Positions 28,100-37,211 of a DNA stretch of 64,000 nt are shown here, piece by piece. Position numbers and translations under genes: made by a program. The number at the start of each line of letters is the position of its first letter. Position 1 is the first letter of the stretch. The notes beneath the pieces are model-generated. The model did not search any database and was not told the origin of the DNA. It saw only the letters and a program-made list of their open reading frames with translations. Source of the stretch: Saprospiraceae bacterium (GTDB lineage: Bacteria; Bacteroidota; Bacteroidia; Chitinophagales; Saprospiraceae); NCBI GenBank assembly GCA_025055285.1, contig JANWXM010000004.1:62001-126000 (forward strand), in the 5' to 3' direction.

Positions 28100-28309
28100 A
28101 TGGCGAACAAAAAGAGCTTCATGCTACGCATAGATGAAGAGACTTATGAGGCTTTAGAGAAATGGGCCGCTGATGAATTTCGCAGCGTAAATGGTCAATT
28201 GGAGTGGATCATCACGCGAGCCCTGCGGGAGGCTGGCCGAATGCCTAAAAAGCGACAGTCTCGACCACCTCAGGAGGCCCCCTCGCAAGAGAGTCACCCT
28301 AAATCCTGA
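28100..28309 (+). CDS. Arc-type ribbon-helix-helix DNA-binding protein
   Basis: 69 residues from the ATG at 28100; the track's longer ORF starts 17 codons earlier, in the gap. MANKKSFMLRIDEETYEALEKWAADEFRSVNGQLEWIITRALREAG is the ribbon-helix-helix fold: a beta ribbon with FMLRI, then two helices with RSVNGQLEW. A basic, Pro-rich tail follows. RHH dimers bind inverted repeats through the ribbon. It lies 82 bases after the SPFH gene and is a good candidate to repress its own operon through the 27112 palindrome (inference). Ten bases before the DUF1648 gene. Confidence 0.88.
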   Translation: MANKKSFMLRIDEETYEALEKWAADEFRSVNGQLEWIITRALREAGRMPKKRQSRPPQEAPSQESHPKS

Positions 28310-28319
28310 CTGTTTTTTC

Positions 28320-28841
28320 ATGATGGCTAAAAAGCAACTGAAACCCAAGATCGCGCTTGACTTGACACTAACCGATCGCTTACTGGAGGCACTGGCTGCT
28401 CTCTTTGCTATCCTTGTGGTAGCTGTGCCGATTGCCTACTATGGCGAGCTGCCTGAGCGCATTCCACGGCATTTTGATATAGCCGGCCAAGTAGATAGTC
28501 ATGGGCCTAAGCACTTTGTGCTAATAGTAAATAGGTAAATAGTAGCTGCTATGGGCGCATTCCTTTTTGGGTTGCTTACCTGGATCACCTAGCACCCTCA
28601 CTGGTTCAACCATCCGGTGGCCATCGCTCCAGAAAATGCCAGGCGCCAGTATCGCTTGGCCACTCATCTAATGCGGCTACTTAAGTTGGGCGTGGTGATG
28701 CTATTCTTCTATCTCGTATGGAACACTGTTAGCATCGGACTAGGACGGACTGATGCGCTGTCGCCCGCACTACTCTGGTTGGTGCTGGGCGCTAATGGTA
28801 GTCTAGTGGCATGCTATCTTTTTAGAGCCCTTCAACAATAA
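28320..28841 (+). pseudogene. DUF1648 membrane protein gene with two in-frame stop codons
   Basis: Frame from the ATG pair at 28320/28323: MMAKKQLKPKIALDL, a membrane segment, ELPERIPRHFDIAGQVDSHGPKHF (DUF1648 core), then TAA at 28536. The same frame continues with IVAAMGAFLFGLLTWIT, TAG at 28590, then HPHWFNHPVAIAPENARRQY, two more membrane segments and TAA at 28839-28841. Both halves match one family, so the gene is broken by nonsense codons without a frameshift. The first stop lies in a tandem GTAAATAG duplication. Expected third gene of the SPFH-RHH cluster. Function of DUF1648 unknown. Confidence 0.85.
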
Positions 28842-29020
28842 CTGATTACTGTTTCTCTCGGCGTCTTTGCGCAGATGCACTGGCAACTGGGCATCTGTAA
28901 ATAGGCTATTTGCACCAGTCAACGCAGGTGCAGTTGAGCGTTGAAGTTGTACTCCGAGAACATGCAACATATTCTTATCTCGCCCTTGAAGATTATCCTC
29001 GGATTTGCGGAAAAGCTGGT

Positions 29021-29857
29021 TTATTGAAGCGTTTTTCGCAAGTAGTTGAGGGCAGTAGCCCGTGCTTCCTGGGCCGAAGGCTCGTGATAACGTTGGCCGG
29101 TTGGGTTGGCGAAAGCATGGTCGGCATCGTACTCGTGCAGGTGTAAAGTTTTGCCGGCGAGGCGCATGCTATCGGCAAAAGCGCTGACAACTTCATCCGT
29201 GATCCAGCGATCGCGTTTGGCGTGTATAAAGAGCACGTCGGTGTGCAGGGCTTTCAGACGCTCGACACTCTGCTCAGGCATTCCGTAGTAGACGACACAG
29301 CCCTTAACGCGCTGACCCAACAGAAGAGCCGCTCGCAGTGACCAGCTACCGCCGAAGCACCAGCCCAGCGTGCGAAAATTGGCTTGCTCACCCAAAAAGG
29401 CTGCTGCACCGCGGATGATACGTTCGGCACGCTCGGGCTGACAACTTTGCATCAGCCGGCGCGCTTCATCGGCACTGGTAGCCACCTTGCCGTCGTACAG
29501 ATCAACGGCTAGCACGTGAATGTTGAGGTCGTGTGCCCAGCGAATGGCCTCGTTACGAATGTGGTCATTGAGGCCCCACCATTCGTGGAAAAGGAGCAGA
29601 AACTGATTTGTTTGGCGGTGTGCCAAAGCTAGAAAACCATGACCGATAGTGCTGTCCTCCAAGAGGAACGTCACAGGTCGGCCTCCGTGAAGTAACGCCA
29701 CCGGTTGGGGCGCTGGATGTGCCTGCTGAAAGGCCAGCTCGTTGGCAAAACTAACAAAATCGGCATGGCACATGGCTAACTGAGAGCGCCCCGAGTGGTG
29801 TTGCTGACAAGCCTGCCAGCATAGCAGTGTTAGAGCAGGGAGAATAATGCGCAACAT
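29021..29857 (-). CDS. Dienelactone hydrolase-family protein, predicted lipoprotein
   Basis: 278 residues. The N-terminus MLRIILPALTLLCWQAC has a lipobox-like end, so the protein is probably exported. Alpha/beta hydrolase of the DLH family: FLLLFHEWWGLNDHIRNEAIRWA, LAVDLYDGKVATSADEARRLM, catalytic Cys in LGWCFGGSWSL, Asp in HAKRDRWIT and His in YDADHAFAN. DLH enzymes open dienelactones or related esters; the true substrate is unknown. 85 bases after the flippase gene; may belong to the M43-flippase-DLH transcript. Confidence 0.85.
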   Translation of the reverse strand: MLRIILPALTLLCWQACQQHHSGRSQLAMCHADFVSFANELAFQQAHPAPQPVALLHGGRPVTFLLEDSTIGHGFLALAHRQTNQFLLLFHEWWGLNDHIRNEAIRWAHDLNIHVLAVDLYDGKVATSADEARRLMQSCQPERAERIIRGAAAFLGEQANFRTLGWCFGGSWSLRAALLLGQRVKGCVVYYGMPEQSVERLKALHTDVLFIHAKRDRWITDEVVSAFADSMRLAGKTLHLHEYDADHAFANPTGQRYHEPSAQEARATALNYLRKTLQ

Positions 29858-29942
29858 CGTACAAAAAAGGTCTAGGTGAAAGAAAAAATGAACCGCACAC
29901 AGGCACTTGGTTAGGCAATCCTCAGTGACCCTAAGGGAATCT

Positions 29943-31430
29943 CTACGCCGCCGCCCAAGGCCCTCTCAATTTTCTCCAAAAACGTATAACCGCTTGATTC
30001 ATTTCCGGCGAAATGCCTGAGCCAAGCACTAAACTACCAAAAACTATAGAAAAAAAGCCTGCGCGCGTTAGGATGTTCCACAAAGGATAATCTGTACTGG
30101 GCAGCAGCCAGGCAGCTGTCACCCCAATCGCTGCCCAAATAGCTAGCAGTAGCGTTTTGCTCGAAAAAGGTTGTAGGCTAAATTTTATCCAGACTAAAAT
30201 AGCGCCCACTGCTTGATAAGCCATAGCAGTCAAGAACGCAGCCAGAGCCGCTCCTAAAATGCCCAACACCGGGATAAGCCACAAACTAAATATGACATTA
30301 GCTAATGCCAAGACAGCGAGCGATACTAACGAATACCGATAATACCGAGAGTAATAAAGCAGAGGCCCGTTTAAGCTCATGGCTGTTTCAACCAGCTTTG
30401 CTGCGCATAGGAGAAAAAGTACGCCTTTGCCCTCCGATATTTCAGCACTGTTAGGCATGAGCCGATATAGGTCTGAGGCCGATACAAGGATGCATCCGAA
30501 GAGAAATAGTCCAGCAGTTAGTAGGTGTACTGACATGGAGCGATAAAGTGTATGCAAAGCTAAGCGGTTTTCTTGCGCCAGATGTTGGCTCATAATGGGT
30601 ATGCTCACAGTGAGAAGCCCTTTAAGTGGAATGTCCATAGCTACGGCGATATTTAAGGCTATTGCGTAAATACCCGTGCGGCGCATATCTGTAAGACTGC
30701 CAACTAAAAAAGTATCGGCCTTAGTGGCTAACAAAAGGGCCATTCCTGAGGCTATGCCGAAGATAGCGTAGTTGAAGATTTCACGTCGAAGTGGAGCGGG
30801 CCATCTCGTCCAAGTTGGCCAAATAGGATTTTCTCCAAGTCTTTTCAAATAAAAGCACAACGTTACGGTTACAGTAGCAAAGTGCCCTACAAGCAAAGCC
30901 AGCACCGCATTTTGGGTTAACCATCCCTGCCATAGGGCAATCATAAGCAAGGGTAACACAATCTTCAGCGCTACTTCGAAGAGTAGGGAAGGGACTACAA
31001 TGCGCTGTCGATTCGACGCGTAGTATGTTAGCGTCAGCGACAGGCCGTAAAAGAGGGTTAAGGGAAACACCCAATATATTTGGGTGCCTGCGAGCCCAGC
31101 TTGCTCTTGCAGATGTGGCTGCCATAGAATTGCTAAGATTGCCCACAAGAGCCAACCTCCAATCGACATTAAAATAATTAAGCCAAAAAGAGCGCTATGT
31201 CCTTGCGGCAGATGTTGAAAATGTGGAAAGAAACGCACACCTACCGTATGCGCAGATAGCGACAGAATGGGGTAACTCAACACACTGATGCTAAGTAAGT
31301 ATTGAACTAGCCCATAAGTTTCTACAATCTCGGCGCGTGAGTACACCAGCACTGTGCTAAGGGTGCCAACAGCCAAGCCAACAAAGTTGAGTACTGTGTA
31401 CTTGAGTCCTTGCCGCTGTATTATGCCCAT
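29943..31430 (-). CDS. Lipopolysaccharide/oligosaccharide flippase family protein
   Basis: 495 residues from the ATG at 31430; the track's TTG start overlaps the upstream gene. About 12-14 hydrophobic segments cover the whole protein. Polysaccharide biosynthesis (MATE-like MOP) family pattern: KYTVLNFVGLAVGTLSTVLVYSR at the N-terminus and GILGAALAAFLTAMAYQAVGAIL at the C-terminus. Family members flip lipid-linked sugars across the inner membrane. Follows the metalloprotease gene by 13 bases; no glycosyltransferases nearby, so its substrate pathway is not shown here. Confidence 0.85.
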   Translation of the reverse strand: MGIIQRQGLKYTVLNFVGLAVGTLSTVLVYSRAEIVETYGLVQYLLSISVLSYPILSLSAHTVGVRFFPHFQHLPQGHSALFGLIILMSIGGWLLWAILAILWQPHLQEQAGLAGTQIYWVFPLTLFYGLSLTLTYYASNRQRIVVPSLLFEVALKIVLPLLMIALWQGWLTQNAVLALLVGHFATVTVTLCFYLKRLGENPIWPTWTRWPAPLRREIFNYAIFGIASGMALLLATKADTFLVGSLTDMRRTGIYAIALNIAVAMDIPLKGLLTVSIPIMSQHLAQENRLALHTLYRSMSVHLLTAGLFLFGCILVSASDLYRLMPNSAEISEGKGVLFLLCAAKLVETAMSLNGPLLYYSRYYRYSLVSLAVLALANVIFSLWLIPVLGILGAALAAFLTAMAYQAVGAILVWIKFSLQPFSSKTLLLAIWAAIGVTAAWLLPSTDYPLWNILTRAGFFSIVFGSLVLGSGISPEMNQAVIRFWRKLRGPWAAA

Positions 31431-31443
31431 GCCTGGAGATTGG

Positions 31444-32940
31444 TCAATCAACTACCACGAAGCGGCGGATAGCGATACCCAACTCGTTTCGTATGGCTAA
31501 AACATAGGCACCTACTTGCAGCTGTTCAATGGGCAGAGCCATGGTATTTTCGCCAGGGTACAGGCGTTCAGATTGCTGCCAGCATAGGCGTCCGGCAGCG
31601 TCATAGATCGTCAAGAGCACTTCCATAGCATCCTCCACTTGGGCCTGAAACTGTGCTGGTCGGCTCATTGAAGTTGGATTAGGCTTGAGGGTAAGCGTTG
31701 CGCGACGCTCTAAATCATTAGTGGCCAATAGGTTTTGTGTGCGGAAGGAACCAATTTGCGCTCGAGCGAAAGGCTGACACAGATCCCAGTCGCTATATGC
31801 GCGTACACGCCAGTAGAGCACCCAATTATTCGGCATTACTTTCGTAATAATGGCATGGTCAGTGTCTATAAAGGTTTCTGTGTAGAATCTAGTAGCAAAA
31901 TCGGGCGAGCGGCTTATTTCAACGACATAGTACCGCGCGCCCGGTATCTTTTTCCATTTAAGTTCGATGTGATTATATTGCACTACTTGAGTAGAATCCA
32001 ATGGACTAACCAGCTCTACTTGGACGTCGTCGGGCAATTCAGGCAAAGGATTCGTAAATTGTAAATAAGCCTTGTGTTCCGTGCGCAAATTGGCCCGCAT
32101 GGCAGCTATTTGCTCTGGGCTAAAGCGGTGGGCACAGCGGTCGTAAGCATAACTCATGATGAGCGATGCGTCCGAGCGGAACGGCACACCATCAGGGTCT
32201 ATTTGTTCCGTAAGACTGCGGCCAGCTGTATCACAAGGCCAACGATAATTGAGGTAATCGGGTGGCGTGTCACAGAAGCCATCTCCTGCTGTGTAGCAGT
32301 TTGAGCCATTCGTTTTTTCTACCGCTCTGCCGTAGACGAAAGGAGGCGCTGCCTTTCCATAATTCCATTCAAAGCCTTCCCAGCCCGAAAAGGTGTGAGG
32401 CAGGGAGAAATGGTGCCCTACCTCGTGCGCCCAAGTTGTATTAAAGGGGCCCGAGCATCCGCTGCGCATAACCACGGCATCGTACCACGCATAGCCACAA
32501 TTGCCAGCCGGGTCAGCAACTACAAAGGCATTCAAACGGTTGCGCAGCGGTGGTACTATGGCCTGAAGCATCTGGGCTCCTGCTTGAAAGTCGTGAGTGT
32601 ACCAATTGCTGTTGTTGTGGTAGCGCACGGCATCCCCTGGCATTAAATAAAATCGGATGCGTGCCTGGTTGAATTGCTCGTTGAGCTTGCACATGGCTCG
32701 CAGGGCTTGGTCGAGGGGGAAATGCCCCGTACCATTGTTTGTACCTACTAAATGCAACGTAACAGGCACGTATAGCCAGGCTGTATCATCGTTTTCTGAG
32801 GAGCCGTGAAGAGCAGTGTTGCGCTGATACCATTCCAACCAAGGCGATTTGCCTACATAACCACACTTACCTTGCTCTTCAAATTGAGCATGTGCAGCAA
32901 CAGCGAGGAATAGGCCTGCTAGGTTAAGAAACAAGCGCAT
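31444..32940 (-). CDS. Secreted M43-type zinc metalloprotease with C-terminal sorting domain
   Basis: 498 residues. Signal MRLFLNLAGLFLAVAAHA before Gln. The catalytic motif HEVGHHFSLPH (HExxHxxxxxH) and Met-turn SLIMSYAYDRC identify a pappalysin-like (M43) metalloprotease, with FNTTWAHEVG before it. A fibronectin-like region (VELVSPLDSTQVVQYNHIELKW) and a T9SS sorting domain (LTLKPNPTS, LLTIYDAAGRLCWQ, GAYVLAI) complete it. Probably exported by T9SS to the surface or medium. Starts a likely operon with a flippase and a DLH protein. Confidence 0.9.
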   Translation of the reverse strand: MRLFLNLAGLFLAVAAHAQFEEQGKCGYVGKSPWLEWYQRNTALHGSSENDDTAWLYVPVTLHLVGTNNGTGHFPLDQALRAMCKLNEQFNQARIRFYLMPGDAVRYHNNSNWYTHDFQAGAQMLQAIVPPLRNRLNAFVVADPAGNCGYAWYDAVVMRSGCSGPFNTTWAHEVGHHFSLPHTFSGWEGFEWNYGKAAPPFVYGRAVEKTNGSNCYTAGDGFCDTPPDYLNYRWPCDTAGRSLTEQIDPDGVPFRSDASLIMSYAYDRCAHRFSPEQIAAMRANLRTEHKAYLQFTNPLPELPDDVQVELVSPLDSTQVVQYNHIELKWKKIPGARYYVVEISRSPDFATRFYTETFIDTDHAIITKVMPNNWVLYWRVRAYSDWDLCQPFARAQIGSFRTQNLLATNDLERRATLTLKPNPTSMSRPAQFQAQVEDAMEVLLTIYDAAGRLCWQQSERLYPGENTMALPIEQLQVGAYVLAIRNELGIAIRRFVVVD

Positions 32941-33441
32941 GTTTGGCGTACAGTTTGACTATAAGATATTGAAAAGAATTGCGAGGTTGCCTTGCGCGCG
33001 GATTTGGCAGCGAAGGTAAGTAGGCCACTTCGTTTAGCTTGCAATCTACTTCTCGTGTTTTTCGAAAAATTTCGGTTCAAGGAGGCGCAAAGCACAGACG
33101 CACTAAAATCGTTACCTGGGTGCCGAGGTTTTATTCCCTGCAAATGCACGAATTTTATAAATGTTAAGCAGGAATCATGCTAGCAGCTCTATGCTTTAAA
33201 AGCTACCGTTTGGACAGACTGAAGCAGTAAAGAGGCCTCTTAGTTTTGTCGTAACAAGCGCAATGAGAATAACCGAAATTTAGCTAGAAGGTTTTCATTC
33301 AAATAGCCCTGAGATAGGAGACAAACGCGAATGTTGCTGGGAATTTTGATTTTACATGCTAGTCGTTCTAGAGTTAGTAATTTATACGGATGTTTGCCGA
33401 AGCTTAGCCAATCGGGGCAATTGCCCGAAGGAGGAAGAAAC
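32941..33441. other. 500-bp intergenic region between divergent metalloprotease and SDR genes
   Basis: Two promoter regions are expected. I see no clear TAnnTTTG site, no tRNA and no coding sequence. A 12-bp palindrome AAGAGGCCTCTT (33229-33240) and an imperfect hairpin near 33131-33177 are the only structures. An ATG at 33331 is in frame with the SDR and preceded by TAGGAG, but its 37 residues do not look like the SDR N-terminus. Confidence 0.45.
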
Positions 33442-34272
33442 ATGTTAAGCAAAGCTAAGGCGCCCTTTTTGGGAAAAGTTGTACTTGTTACGGGTAGTGG
33501 TAGCGGGATTGGACGCGCCACAGCTCTTGCCTTTGGACAGGCAGGAGCCTTCGTTATGCTTAACGGTCGCAAGGAAGAAAAGTTACAGCACACGCGTGAA
33601 CAATTTGCTCAGCAAGGATTGAACGTAGATTATTGTGTGGCGGACGTACAATATTATGAACACTGTCAAGCCTTAGTTAAGAGCACCATCGAACGGTTCG
33701 GTCGTCTAGATGTAGTGATAGCCAATGCGAGTTCTAGCCAACGTTCGGAATTTATTCGTACAGACCCTGCCATCTTCCGTCATGTTTTGGAGTCTAACAT
33801 TCTTTCTGCGGCCTACATAGCGCATGCGGCACTGCCCTCATTAGTAGAGAGCCAAGGGAGCCTAGTCTTGGTTAGTTCTTTAGCCGGGCTTATAGGATTG
33901 CCAACAAGCGCAGCATATTCAGCGGGAAAGATGGCACTTACAGCGCTAGCTCAAAGCTTACGCACGGAGGTTGCGGCAACAGGAGTGCATGTAGGCATTG
34001 CTTACGTAGGTTTTACGCGCAATGACCCGGACAAACGCGTGTTCGACGCACAAGGGCGCTTAGTACCTGTTGCTCCTCGCGAGAGTCGCCTTCAGCAAAC
34101 CCAAGAGGAGGTAGCGCGTGCGATAGTGCGAATGGTTTATCGTCGGCAATCGCGCACTGTGTTGTCGTCGTTAGGCAAGCTGCTTTGGGTGATCAATGCC
34201 TTGAGCCCTACTCTTGCAGAACGAGGAGTTCGCTGGTCGTATCGGCGTTTCCCTCACATGTATCACGGGTAA
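33442..34272 (+). CDS. Short-chain dehydrogenase/reductase
   Basis: 276 residues from the ATG at 33442, preceded by a clear GGAGG eight bases upstream, unusual for this phylum. Rossmann fold with the NAD(P)-binding LVTGSGSGIGRATALAF, the structural N-A motif VVIANASSS (in place of NNAG), and the catalytic Ser-Tyr-Lys: LVLVSSLAG, then Y-S-A-G-K in SAAYSAGKMAL. A C-terminal helical tail. Substrate unknown. Tail-to-tail with moeA, whose last 10 bases overlap it. Confidence 0.88.
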   Translation: MLSKAKAPFLGKVVLVTGSGSGIGRATALAFGQAGAFVMLNGRKEEKLQHTREQFAQQGLNVDYCVADVQYYEHCQALVKSTIERFGRLDVVIANASSSQRSEFIRTDPAIFRHVLESNILSAAYIAHAALPSLVESQGSLVLVSSLAGLIGLPTSAAYSAGKMALTALAQSLRTEVAATGVHVGIAYVGFTRNDPDKRVFDAQGRLVPVAPRESRLQQTQEEVARAIVRMVYRRQSRTVLSSLGKLLWVINALSPTLAERGVRWSYRRFPHMYHG

Positions 34273-35459
34273 AACCAAAGAGGAAAGGCTTCTCCGGCCT
34301 CAAAATGGTCTTGTCCACGAGGTAATTCTAAAAAAGCCTGAGTAGAGGTTAAATTGGCTAGGTCTCCGCTGCCATGTCCAGGTCGCGGATGAGCCCATAA
34401 GTGACCTTGCCGATTTTCTACGCTGACTGGTACGAACCACGTGAGGTCAGGCTTAAATATGAGTGGTTCAGCTAGCAGCGCCCACTGGGCAGGAAGAGAA
34501 AGAGTTGCACCACTAGCGCGGTATATCCAGGGTAGAGCGTAGCGCACTGTGCACAAGAATGCTGAAACAGGATTTCCCGGCATGGCAAAGACTGCGCCTA
34601 GCTGTGACGTTCGGGCAAAGAGAAAGGGCTTCCCTGGCCGCTGAGACACTTTGTGAAAGATTACTGTTGCGCCGATCTCGCGCAATACTTCAGGAACGAT
34701 GTCGCGTTTGCCAGCAGAGACACCTCCTGTTATGAAGACTACTTCATACTCCGATAAAAGGTAAGACAAGGTGGTGCGTAGCGCAGCAGCTTCGTCAGAG
34801 CAGTGGAAGCGTACACATGAGGCCACCCACGGCCGTAACATTGCTTCAATGGCCCAAGGATTGGACAGGCGTATTTGCCATGGTTGAGGCAAATCATTTA
34901 CCTGTACAAGTTCGTCACCCGTAGCAAGAATCGCTACACTTGGCTGGCGCGTTACCCGAACCCGGGTAAGGCCAACGGTAGCTAAGAGTGCCATATGCGA
35001 GGCTCCCAACACAACTCCACTCTCCAGAATGACGTCACCGGCGCGACGGTCTTTTCCCTGAGGATGTACATTTTGTCCTTGGCGTACCTCTTGAGCCAGA
35101 ATCGTCGCCTTTCCCTCGGCAATAGAGATCTGCTCGTAAGGTATGACTGTGTCTGCTCCTGGAGGTAGTACTCCACCTGTAGCTACTTCCCAGCACGCGT
35201 CTCGGCTCACTAAAGGTTGCGGAGCCGCTCCGGCTGGAATTTGCCCAAGCACAGCGAAAACCCGTTGGCCCGCTTCCCATGCGGCATATGCAATCGCGAT
35301 GCCATCCATGGAAACTCGAGCAAAAGGCGGAAAATCTCGATCAGCGTGCACTGCTTGCCGAAGAACCCGTCCAACCGCTCGCTCCAAAGGCACTTCCTCT
35401 ACTTCCCACACAGGAGTATATACAGCCAATAACTCGTCAGCTTGTTGTACGGTGACCAT
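34263..35459 (-). CDS. moeA: Molybdopterin molybdotransferase
   Basis: 398 residues from the ATG at 35459 (MVTVQQADELLAVYTPVWEVEEV), as in the family; the track start adds 32 residues that overlap mobA's promoter. MoeA inserts molybdate into adenylylated molybdopterin, the last step before Moco. Recognised by PFARVSMDGIAIAY, VIPYEQI, AILATGDELVQ, VFITGGVSAGKRDIVPEVL and AMPGNPVSAFLCTVRYALPW. Divergent from mobA with 37 bases between; together they suggest the host makes molybdenum cofactor. No moaA-E genes in the window. Confidence 0.94.
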   Translation of the reverse strand: MVTVQQADELLAVYTPVWEVEEVPLERAVGRVLRQAVHADRDFPPFARVSMDGIAIAYAAWEAGQRVFAVLGQIPAGAAPQPLVSRDACWEVATGGVLPPGADTVIPYEQISIAEGKATILAQEVRQGQNVHPQGKDRRAGDVILESGVVLGASHMALLATVGLTRVRVTRQPSVAILATGDELVQVNDLPQPWQIRLSNPWAIEAMLRPWVASCVRFHCSDEAAALRTTLSYLLSEYEVVFITGGVSAGKRDIVPEVLREIGATVIFHKVSQRPGKPFLFARTSQLGAVFAMPGNPVSAFLCTVRYALPWIYRASGATLSLPAQWALLAEPLIFKPDLTWFVPVSVENRQGHLWAHPRPGHGSGDLANLTSTQAFLELPRGQDHFEAGEAFPLWFYP

Positions 35460-35478
35460 AATACTGCGAAGGAATGCG

Positions 35479-35486
35479 TATTTTTG
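35479..35486 (+). promoter_or_regulatory. -7 box TATTTTTG, 10 bases before the mobA ATG
   Basis: Exact TAnnTTTG fit, ending 10 bases before the ATG. Implies an almost leaderless mobA mRNA. Confidence 0.45.
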
Positions 35487-35496
35487 GCCGAAAAAT

Positions 35497-36093
35497 ATGG
35501 CTAGTATTCCGCCGCTCAAGGGCCTAGTTCTAGCTGGAGGGCGCTCCAAGCGCATGGGGCAAGATAAGGGTTTAATCAGCTGGCATGGCCGACCTCAGCG
35601 GCTTTATCTGGTTGAACTCTTAGAGCAAGTCGGTATACCGGCCTATCTTTCGTGTCGTCCTGAGCAGGTGCCCGAACTAACGGGTTGTCGGCTTATTCCT
35701 GACCGTCTTGATAATGCTGGACCACTTGGAGCGCTGTATTCTGCTTTCTGCGAAGAACCTCAAGTGGCCTGGTTAGCGGTTGCTTGCGACATGCCATTGA
35801 TAGACGAAAGTGCTATTCGGCATCTGGTGGCCCATCGACAGCCCGCATATGGAGGAACAGCTTATCGAGCTCCTGCTTTCGACGATGGTTCGCCCGACCC
35901 CTTGTTTGCCATCTGGGAACCAAAGGCTTTTCCTATTATCTGCGAGAAACTGGCATTGGGTCAGCGATGTGCGCGCAAAGCCCTTCAAGCTGCAGGAATT
36001 CATCTCCTCGAAAATCCACGCCCTCACATACTGGCAAATGCCAATACGCCCCAGGAGGCTGACCAGTTGAGGATCTTATTGAAAGGATTTTAA
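35497..36093 (+). CDS. mobA: Molybdenum cofactor guanylyltransferase
   Basis: 198 residues from the ATG at 35497 (MASIPPLKGLVLAGGRSKRMGQDKGL); the track's start at 35143 runs back through moeA on the other strand. The nucleotidyltransferase motif LAGGRSKRMGQDKG and the metal-binding ACDMPLID are typical. MobA adds GMP to Mo-molybdopterin to make the bis-MGD cofactor of DMSO-reductase-family enzymes. No molybdoenzyme is seen here, so its client is outside the window. Confidence 0.93.
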   Translation: MASIPPLKGLVLAGGRSKRMGQDKGLISWHGRPQRLYLVELLEQVGIPAYLSCRPEQVPELTGCRLIPDRLDNAGPLGALYSAFCEEPQVAWLAVACDMPLIDESAIRHLVAHRQPAYGGTAYRAPAFDDGSPDPLFAIWEPKAFPIICEKLALGQRCARKALQAAGIHLLENPRPHILANANTPQEADQLRILLKGF

Positions 36094-36285
36094 TAGGACC
36101 GGGTCAATCAAATAGACAATCCCATCTTGTGAAGCTCGTCAATGCAATACTTTTCGCCTTTCAATCTCATTTGTCGCAGAGAAACATAGACATAAAGGAG
36201 AAGCGCTTATACGACCGCTAGCACTTAGCTGTTTCTCTGCTCTTTCGTGCATTTTCTTCCTGTTTTTTGGACAATCTCTGTAGGA

Positions 36286-37149
36286 CTAGTTCTCAAAGTA
36301 GCGCGTTTGAACGAAAAACTTAGGGTCGATAGCCCGCAACTCCCGAGCAGCTGCAGGTGAAAGAATGACCTCGATGTTTGGCTCATAAGTAGAGGGGATC
36401 CGTCCAATGACTTGTGCGTAGACAACGGTATGGTTCATAGGGTTAGTAACAGCGATAACAGAACCAATGATAGCCTTTCGGTGTAGAGCATAAAAGTCGT
36501 CCTTTTCGTTGCTTTCGCGATTCCAAAAGCAGATTCCTTGACTCGCATGTTCGGTAAAGCGCTTTTTATCCTCCTCAAAGCGAGTTTGAAGAGGGTATAA
36601 TTTGGAGAGTTCGACGGAGGATGAAGTGCGCCAGTCGGCGGGTATGCCTTCTGTGCTTATCCAGCCTACGTGAAGTATTTGGCCTGGATAAACGTTGTCA
36701 TTGACCAAGCGGTTGCGTCTGCGTATAGAATCTGTTGGCATATCGAAGATCCGTTTGGCAACGTGAAAAAGGTTGTCGCCAGGTTGGACGACATAGAAGA
36801 TAGGCGCATAGTGCATGGGGTTAAAGAACGTGCCCTTGTAACGTCGGATAGCTCGATTAGGGATGGGTATTTTTAGCAACATCCCTGGCTGCAGAGAAGA
36901 TTCGTCCCGTAGAACAGGGTTAAAGCGAAATAGTTCCTTAAGCCCTAAACCGTAAAAGCGCGAGATGGAGAATAGTGTATGCCCTGGTTTTACGAGATGA
37001 TTAGCGTATTTTTGCCCGTTTTCTACGGTTAGTAACAAGGTATCTCGCCAAGTAAGTGGTGCTACTAAGCCCTTTGGCTGTTGCCCTTTTTGGGCGAAGA
37101 CAGGACAAGTAGAAAAAAGCCAGACGATATACAAGTTTCTGAACGACAT
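36286..37149 (-). CDS. LysM and RlpA-like double-psi beta-barrel protein, exported
   Basis: 287 residues from the ATG at 37149, beginning the signal MSFRNLYIVWLFSTCPVFA before Gln. Two LysM modules: YANHLVKPGHTLFSISRFYGLGLKELFRFNPVLRDE and IFYVVQPGDNLFHVAKRIFDMPTDSIRRRNRL. The C-terminal part has the RlpA-like barrel: ICFWNRES, ALHRKAIIGSVIAVTNPMNHTVVYAQVIG and ILSPAAARELRAIDPKF. Probably binds peptidoglycan in the periplasm; RlpA relatives cut denuded glycan strands but the catalytic role here is not established. Divergent from kdsB. Confidence 0.85.
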   Translation of the reverse strand: MSFRNLYIVWLFSTCPVFAQKGQQPKGLVAPLTWRDTLLLTVENGQKYANHLVKPGHTLFSISRFYGLGLKELFRFNPVLRDESSLQPGMLLKIPIPNRAIRRYKGTFFNPMHYAPIFYVVQPGDNLFHVAKRIFDMPTDSIRRRNRLVNDNVYPGQILHVGWISTEGIPADWRTSSSVELSKLYPLQTRFEEDKKRFTEHASQGICFWNRESNEKDDFYALHRKAIIGSVIAVTNPMNHTVVYAQVIGRIPSTYEPNIEVILSPAAARELRAIDPKFFVQTRYFEN

Positions 37150-37176
37150 GGTCCCTCTCTGATGTATGTTTGCAGA

Positions 37177-37184
37177 CAAAGGTA
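37177..37184 (-). promoter_or_regulatory. -7 box TACCTTTG for the LysM gene
   Basis: Minus-strand TACCTTTG ends 28 bases before the ATG at 37149 and fits TAnnTTTG. A leader of about 20 bases follows. Confidence 0.5.
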
Positions 37185-37211
37185 GGTGTCCGTTCGCTTT
37201 AAGAAACGCTC

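Noticed and set aside
28910-29146. + strand ORF of 78 residues
   Set aside because: Begins in the gap and runs mostly antisense to the DLH gene; a shadow.
33331-33441. Longer SDR start at ATG 33331 preceded by TAGGAG
   Set aside because: The added 37 residues do not resemble an SDR N-terminus, and the internal ATG at 33442 has a better GGAGG and the expected MLSKAKAPFLGKVVLVTG start.
34263-36093. Long + strand ORF 35143-36093 as one gene
   Set aside because: Its first part is antisense to moeA; mobA starts at 35497.
36177-36239. CAGAGAAAC / GTTTCTCTG inverted repeat downstream of mobA
   Set aside because: Nine bases with a wide gap and no T-run; too weak to call.
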